Shown here: one piece after another, positions 63,396-64,000 of the stretch
How positions within the stretch are numbered: the first letter of the stretch is position 1
Layout of the letters: every line of letters begins with the position of its first letter
Assembly (NCBI RefSeq): GCF_016595525.1
Contig: NZ_JAENII010000006.1
Location: forward strand, 124,001-188,000
Direction of reading: 5' to 3'
Length of the DNA: 64,000 nucleotides
Source: Haloferula rosea
Lineage (GTDB): Bacteria > Verrucomicrobiota > Verrucomicrobiia > Verrucomicrobiales > Akkermansiaceae
Notes under the pieces: generated by a model
Databases searched by the model: none
Told to the model about the DNA's origin: nothing
What the model saw: only the letters and a program-made list of their open reading frames with translations
Translations under genes and position numbers: made by a program

Positions 63396-64000
63396 GCAGG
63401 ATTGAGCGAAAGGGTGCGGTTGAGCATTGCTGCCATCGGGTCTGTGAGTGTGAAGGCGAGGGTTTTCCGGAGTTCCGTGACCGCATTTTCCGTTTCTTCC
63501 AGACCGTGATGGGCCAGAGCCATGAGAAGGTGGTGGTCGGCATCGCGCCTCTTCTGGAGGTCTTCCTCGAAGACGAGCAGGTTCGGCAGCGAAGTGGCGA
63601 AGTAATCGATCTTGGCCTTGGTCCTGAGTCCTTCCCGGGCGAATTCGGCAAGGCCGGTGAAGAGGCGGCGTGCCTCTTCCTCACGTCCCATTTCCCGCAG
63701 GGACAGGCCACGGAAGTAGGAAAGGGGGGAGTGGCTTGTGACGGCCATCTCGCTGAAGTCGCCTTCTTCCTCCGCAGACAGCTTGAAGTGCTGCAGCGCT
63801 TCCTCTTCCCTGCCCATGGCGCGCAAACTACGGCCAAGCCAGTAGTTCACGTCGGCCTTGGCCTGGAGGAGGTGGTAGGCTTCCCCGAGTGACTCGGGCG
63901 TGTCCATGGCGAGCGAGAACTGCTCGTAGGCGCCCGGGGCATCATCATTCTCCAATGCCTGCTGGCCGAGGAGGAGGCGGGCGTCGGTGTATTGCTTGAG
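63392..64000 (-). CDS. TPR protein, 3' part only, DUF5107-like
   Basis: The reading frame continues to the window end, so the N-terminus is missing; about 202 residues are seen. They form TPR-like helices (LGEAYHLLQAKADVNYWLGR, SLREMGREEEARRLFTG) followed by KIDYFATSLPNLLVFEEDLQ. This end pattern is what I know from the C-terminus of large DUF5107 proteins, which are often next to GH2 genes. Its stop overlaps the GH2 start by four bases, so it heads this operon segment. The identification as DUF5107 is inference from the tail. Confidence 0.65.
   Translation of the reverse strand, partial: LKQYTDARLLLGQQALENDDAPGAYEQFSLAMDTPESLGEAYHLLQAKADVNYWLGRSLRAMGREEEALQHFKLSAEEEGDFSEMAVTSHSPLSYFRGLSLREMGREEEARRLFTGLAEFAREGLRTKAKIDYFATSLPNLLVFEEDLQKRRDADHHLLMALAHHGLEETENAVTELRKTLAFTLTDPMAAMLNRTLSLNPA

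Noticed and set aside
1-64000. tRNA or rRNA genes
   Set aside because: No cloverleaf-like segment with a T-loop consensus outside coding regions was found by eye; a covariance-model scan would be needed to exclude them fully.

Overview
The window looks like chromosomal DNA from a member of the Verrucomicrobiota, most like the Luteolibacter/Haloferula/Akkermansiaceae group. This is inferred from high GC, many very large secreted beta-rich proteins, one PEP-CTERM protein, several sulfatases and glycoside hydrolases without SusCD genes, and few clear Shine-Dalgarno sites. No rRNA, tRNA or CRISPR was recognised.

Layout. 1-13.2 kb (+): the 3' end of one secreted protein, a propeller/glycine-rich protein, and two giant parallel beta-helix proteins that share a recurring domain and a duplicated leader. 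13.2-19.5 kb (-): sulfatase, small membrane protein, a coupled pair of flavin-dependent halogenase-family proteins, a GH16 glycanase and a DUF2007 protein. 19.5-22.1 kb (+): PIN-TRAM protein and L-serine dehydratase. 22.1-27.5 kb (-): a tight operon TIGR03790 - DUF2851 - dprA - membrane protein, with an MBL-fold hydrolase upstream. 27.7-29.1 kb (+): di-haem cytochrome c peroxidase. 29.1-35.8 kb (-): SWIM/SNF2 helicase and leuS. 36-39.7 kb (+): GH30. 39.7-54.1 kb (-): sulfatases, SGNH esterases, a PEP-CTERM protein and a large calcium-binding-repeat protein. 54.3-55.7 kb (-): a thioredoxin-like protein and a pseudopilin-like protein. 55.7-64 kb (-): TPR protein (cut by the window edge) - GH2 - GH2 - XylR/AraC-type regulator, with overlapping stops and starts.

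The most striking feature is leuS. Its single uninterrupted frame codes for 1095 residues. It holds a complete REP-associated tyrosine transposase (RAYT, HUH Y1 family) as an internal segment of 222 codons, with neither its own start nor its own stop, bounded by 25-bp inverted REP-like ends. Two further copies of a related 64-bp double-hairpin element lie elsewhere in the same gene, read in the same frame, and the element has no stop codon in any of its six frames. The LeuRS active-site (HVGH, KMSKS) and editing motifs are intact and the inserts lie between conserved blocks. It resembles the in-frame palindromic elements of Rickettsia, but with the mobilising enzyme itself embedded in a housekeeping protein.

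Functional picture (inference): the carbohydrate genes (GH16, GH30, two GH2, four sulfatase domains, two SGNH esterase domains, XylR-type regulator) point to breakdown of sulfated, possibly acetylated, algal or mucin-like polysaccharide. Many of the secreted proteins share accessory modules, including a C-terminal domain that ends in an FYR-like motif and could be a sorting or anchoring signal.
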